64,000 bases of DNA from Ctena decussata (taxonomy: Eukaryota; Mollusca; Bivalvia; Lucinida; Lucinidae): positions 103,711,298-103,775,297 of the forward strand of contig OZ022498.1 of the NCBI GenBank assembly GCA_963989385.1. Reading direction: 5' to 3'. Under the pieces are notes generated by a model. It searched no databases. It saw nothing but the letters and a program-made list of their open reading frames with translations, and was not told the origin of the DNA. This document shows, one piece after another, positions 62,640 to 64,000 of this stretch (position 1 is its first letter; the number at the start of each line of letters is the position of its first letter). The translations under genes were made by a program, and so were the position numbers.

Positions 62640-62862
62640 AATCAAAATACTACAGTATGGGCCTAAAAGTTTGGACACACGAAAGTTGGACAATCATTGT
62701 TCCAGAATTCTTAGAAAGTAGATTTTACATATGTTGCTTAGTTAATGGCAAACATTGTAGACCCTGTTTAAACTGCTCCTTGAGGAGCAGCTTGATCTGG
62801 GTCTACAATGTTTGCTTGGATCTGTCTGTCTGAATATTTAGGGTCATTACGGTACTTAAGAT
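62640..62862 (-). repeat. Palindromic element, family P2, copy 2
   Basis: Central palindrome ggcaaacattgtagaccct / gggtctacaatgtttgc with tip aactgctccttgaggagca. Right end tgtctgaatatttagggtca, which matches the left end of the copy at 15118 in reverse. It lies in the SRP19 intron. Confidence 0.7.
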
Positions 62863-62875
62863 TCTTCTCTTTTTT

Positions 62876-64000
62876 AGCTCACCCTCAGGGTGAGCTATTG
62901 TGTCACCCAGTGTCCGTCGTGTGTCGTGCATCTTCTTTTCCAGAACTGCTTGGCTCAGATGCTTGAAATTTGGTATGTAGCATTGCCTAGTGGTCCTCTA
63001 CCAAGTTTGTTCAAATGGTGGCCCCAGGGTCCAAAATGGCCCCAGGGCAGGGAGTCCCAGGTTTGAACCATAGAAATACATGGAAATATTCAAAAATCTT
63101 CTCTTCAGAACTGCTTAGCTCAGATGCTTGAAATTAGGTATGTAGCATTGCCTAGTAGTCCTTTGTTTGTTCAAATGATGGCCCCAGGATCCAAAATGGC
63201 CCTGCCCCAGGAGGTCCTGAGTTTGAACCACAGAAATACATAGAAAAATATTAAAGAATCTTCCTCTTCAGAACCGCAATGATCAGATGCTTGAAATTTG
63301 GTATGTAGCATTGCCTTATAGTCCTTTACCAAGTTTGATCAAATGGTGGTCCCAGGGTCCAAAATGGCCCTGGGGCAGGGAGTCCCAGGTTTGAACCATA
63401 GAAATACATTGTAAAATATTCAAAAATCTTCTTCTTCGGAACTGTATGGCTCAGAGGCTTGGAATTTTGTATGTAGCATCGCCTAGTGGTCCTTTACCAA
63501 GTTTGTTCAAATGATGGCCCCAGGATCCAAAATGGCCCTGCCCCAGGGGGTCCTGAGTTTGAACCACAGAAATACATAGAAAAATATTAAAGAATCTTCC
63601 TCTTCAGAACAGCAATGCTCAGATGCTTGAAATTTGGTATGTAACATTGCCAAATAGTCCTTTACCAAGTTTATTCAAATGGTGGCCCCAGGGTTCAAAA
63701 TGGCCCCTTGGCATGGAGTCCAAAGTTTGAACCATAGAAATGAAATTTTTTTTTTTCAAAAACCTTCTTCAGAACCGCAAGGCTTAGATGCTTGAACTTT
63801 GGTATGATGCATTTCCTAATGATCCTTTACCAAGTTTGTTCAAATGGTGGCCCCAGGGTTAAAAAGTGCCTTGTGGCAGGGAGTCCTAGGTTTGAACCAC
63901 AGAAATTATATAGAAAAATAATCAAAAACTTCTTCATCAGAACCACTTGGCTCAGATGCTTGAAATTTGGTATTTGGCATTGCCTAGTAGTCTTTTACCA
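62876..64000 (-). mobile_element. Tandem-core Helitron-like element, family H5, minus orientation, runs off window
   Basis: Begins with the hairpin AGCTCACCCTCAGGGTGAGCT (62878-62898) and then cagtgtccgtcgtgtgtcgt. At least six units of about 165 bp follow ('cagatgcttgaaatttggta', 'accaagtttgttcaaatggt'), with two unit types alternating. The hairpin resembles that of H1 but the core is unrelated. The 5' end lies beyond the window. Confidence 0.78.

Noticed and set aside
62866..64000. Further SRP19 exons in the last kilobase
   Set aside because: The sequence is the H5 tandem repeat; no segment matches the rest of SRP19.

Overview
This window looks like nuclear DNA from an animal, most likely a bivalve mollusc. 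It is AT-rich and almost all non-coding. It is packed with transposable elements, including tandem units carrying the 'gtgaccttgacctt' phrase that I associate with bivalve genomes. The only host gene fragment I can support is one internal exon of SRP19 at 62393-62468, with proper splice signals on both sides. There is no bacterial operon, CRISPR array or viral genome.

Layout. 0-7 kb holds palindromic and TIR (terminal inverted repeat) elements, a SINE and a 333-bp foldback element. 7.6-10.5 kb is a Helitron-like non-autonomous element with a 145-bp tandem core, followed head to tail by a second copy that was itself interrupted by another element. 10.9-16.8 kb has tRNA-derived SINEs, a dead LINE fragment and small MITEs (short non-autonomous DNA elements). 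17.6-25.8 kb (minus strand) is a nearly intact Helentron/Helitron2: cysteine-protease-like protein, Rep (HUH, two tyrosines), helicase and AP-endonuclease, all in one frame broken by two stop codons. 25.8-34 kb holds two more tandem-core element families, a decayed copy of the Helentron 5' part, and a second 145-bp array. 34.8-35.75 kb is a dead LINE interrupted by a 425-bp terminal-repeat retrotransposon in miniature (TRIM). 36-43.4 kb is older repeats and TIR elements. 44.5-49.1 kb is an apparently intact CR1/L2-type LINE with two ORFs. 52.4-53.6 kb is a hAT element with an 8-bp target duplication. 57-58.6 kb (minus) is the 3' half of a DIRS-type tyrosine-recombinase retrotransposon, cut by another tandem-core element. 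59.6-64 kb holds SINEs, palindromes, the SRP19 exon and the start of a fifth tandem-core family.

Most notable. First, the TRIM at 35014-35438. It has identical 167-bp TG...CA LTRs, a tRNA-Leu-type primer site, a 16-nt polypurine tract and a 4-bp target duplication. Its LTR contains the internal-promoter half of a 5S rRNA gene, an architecture I know only from plant Cassandra elements. Second, five unrelated repeat families share one plan: a terminal hairpin, an ACGG/CACG-rich run beside it, and a core of about 145-165-bp tandem units. In three of them the hairpin arm is also matched near the 5' end. This is the plan of Helentron-associated non-autonomous elements, and a candidate autonomous partner lies in the same window.

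All function statements come from reading motifs by eye. No database search was possible, and the boundaries of repeats are approximate unless a target duplication is given.
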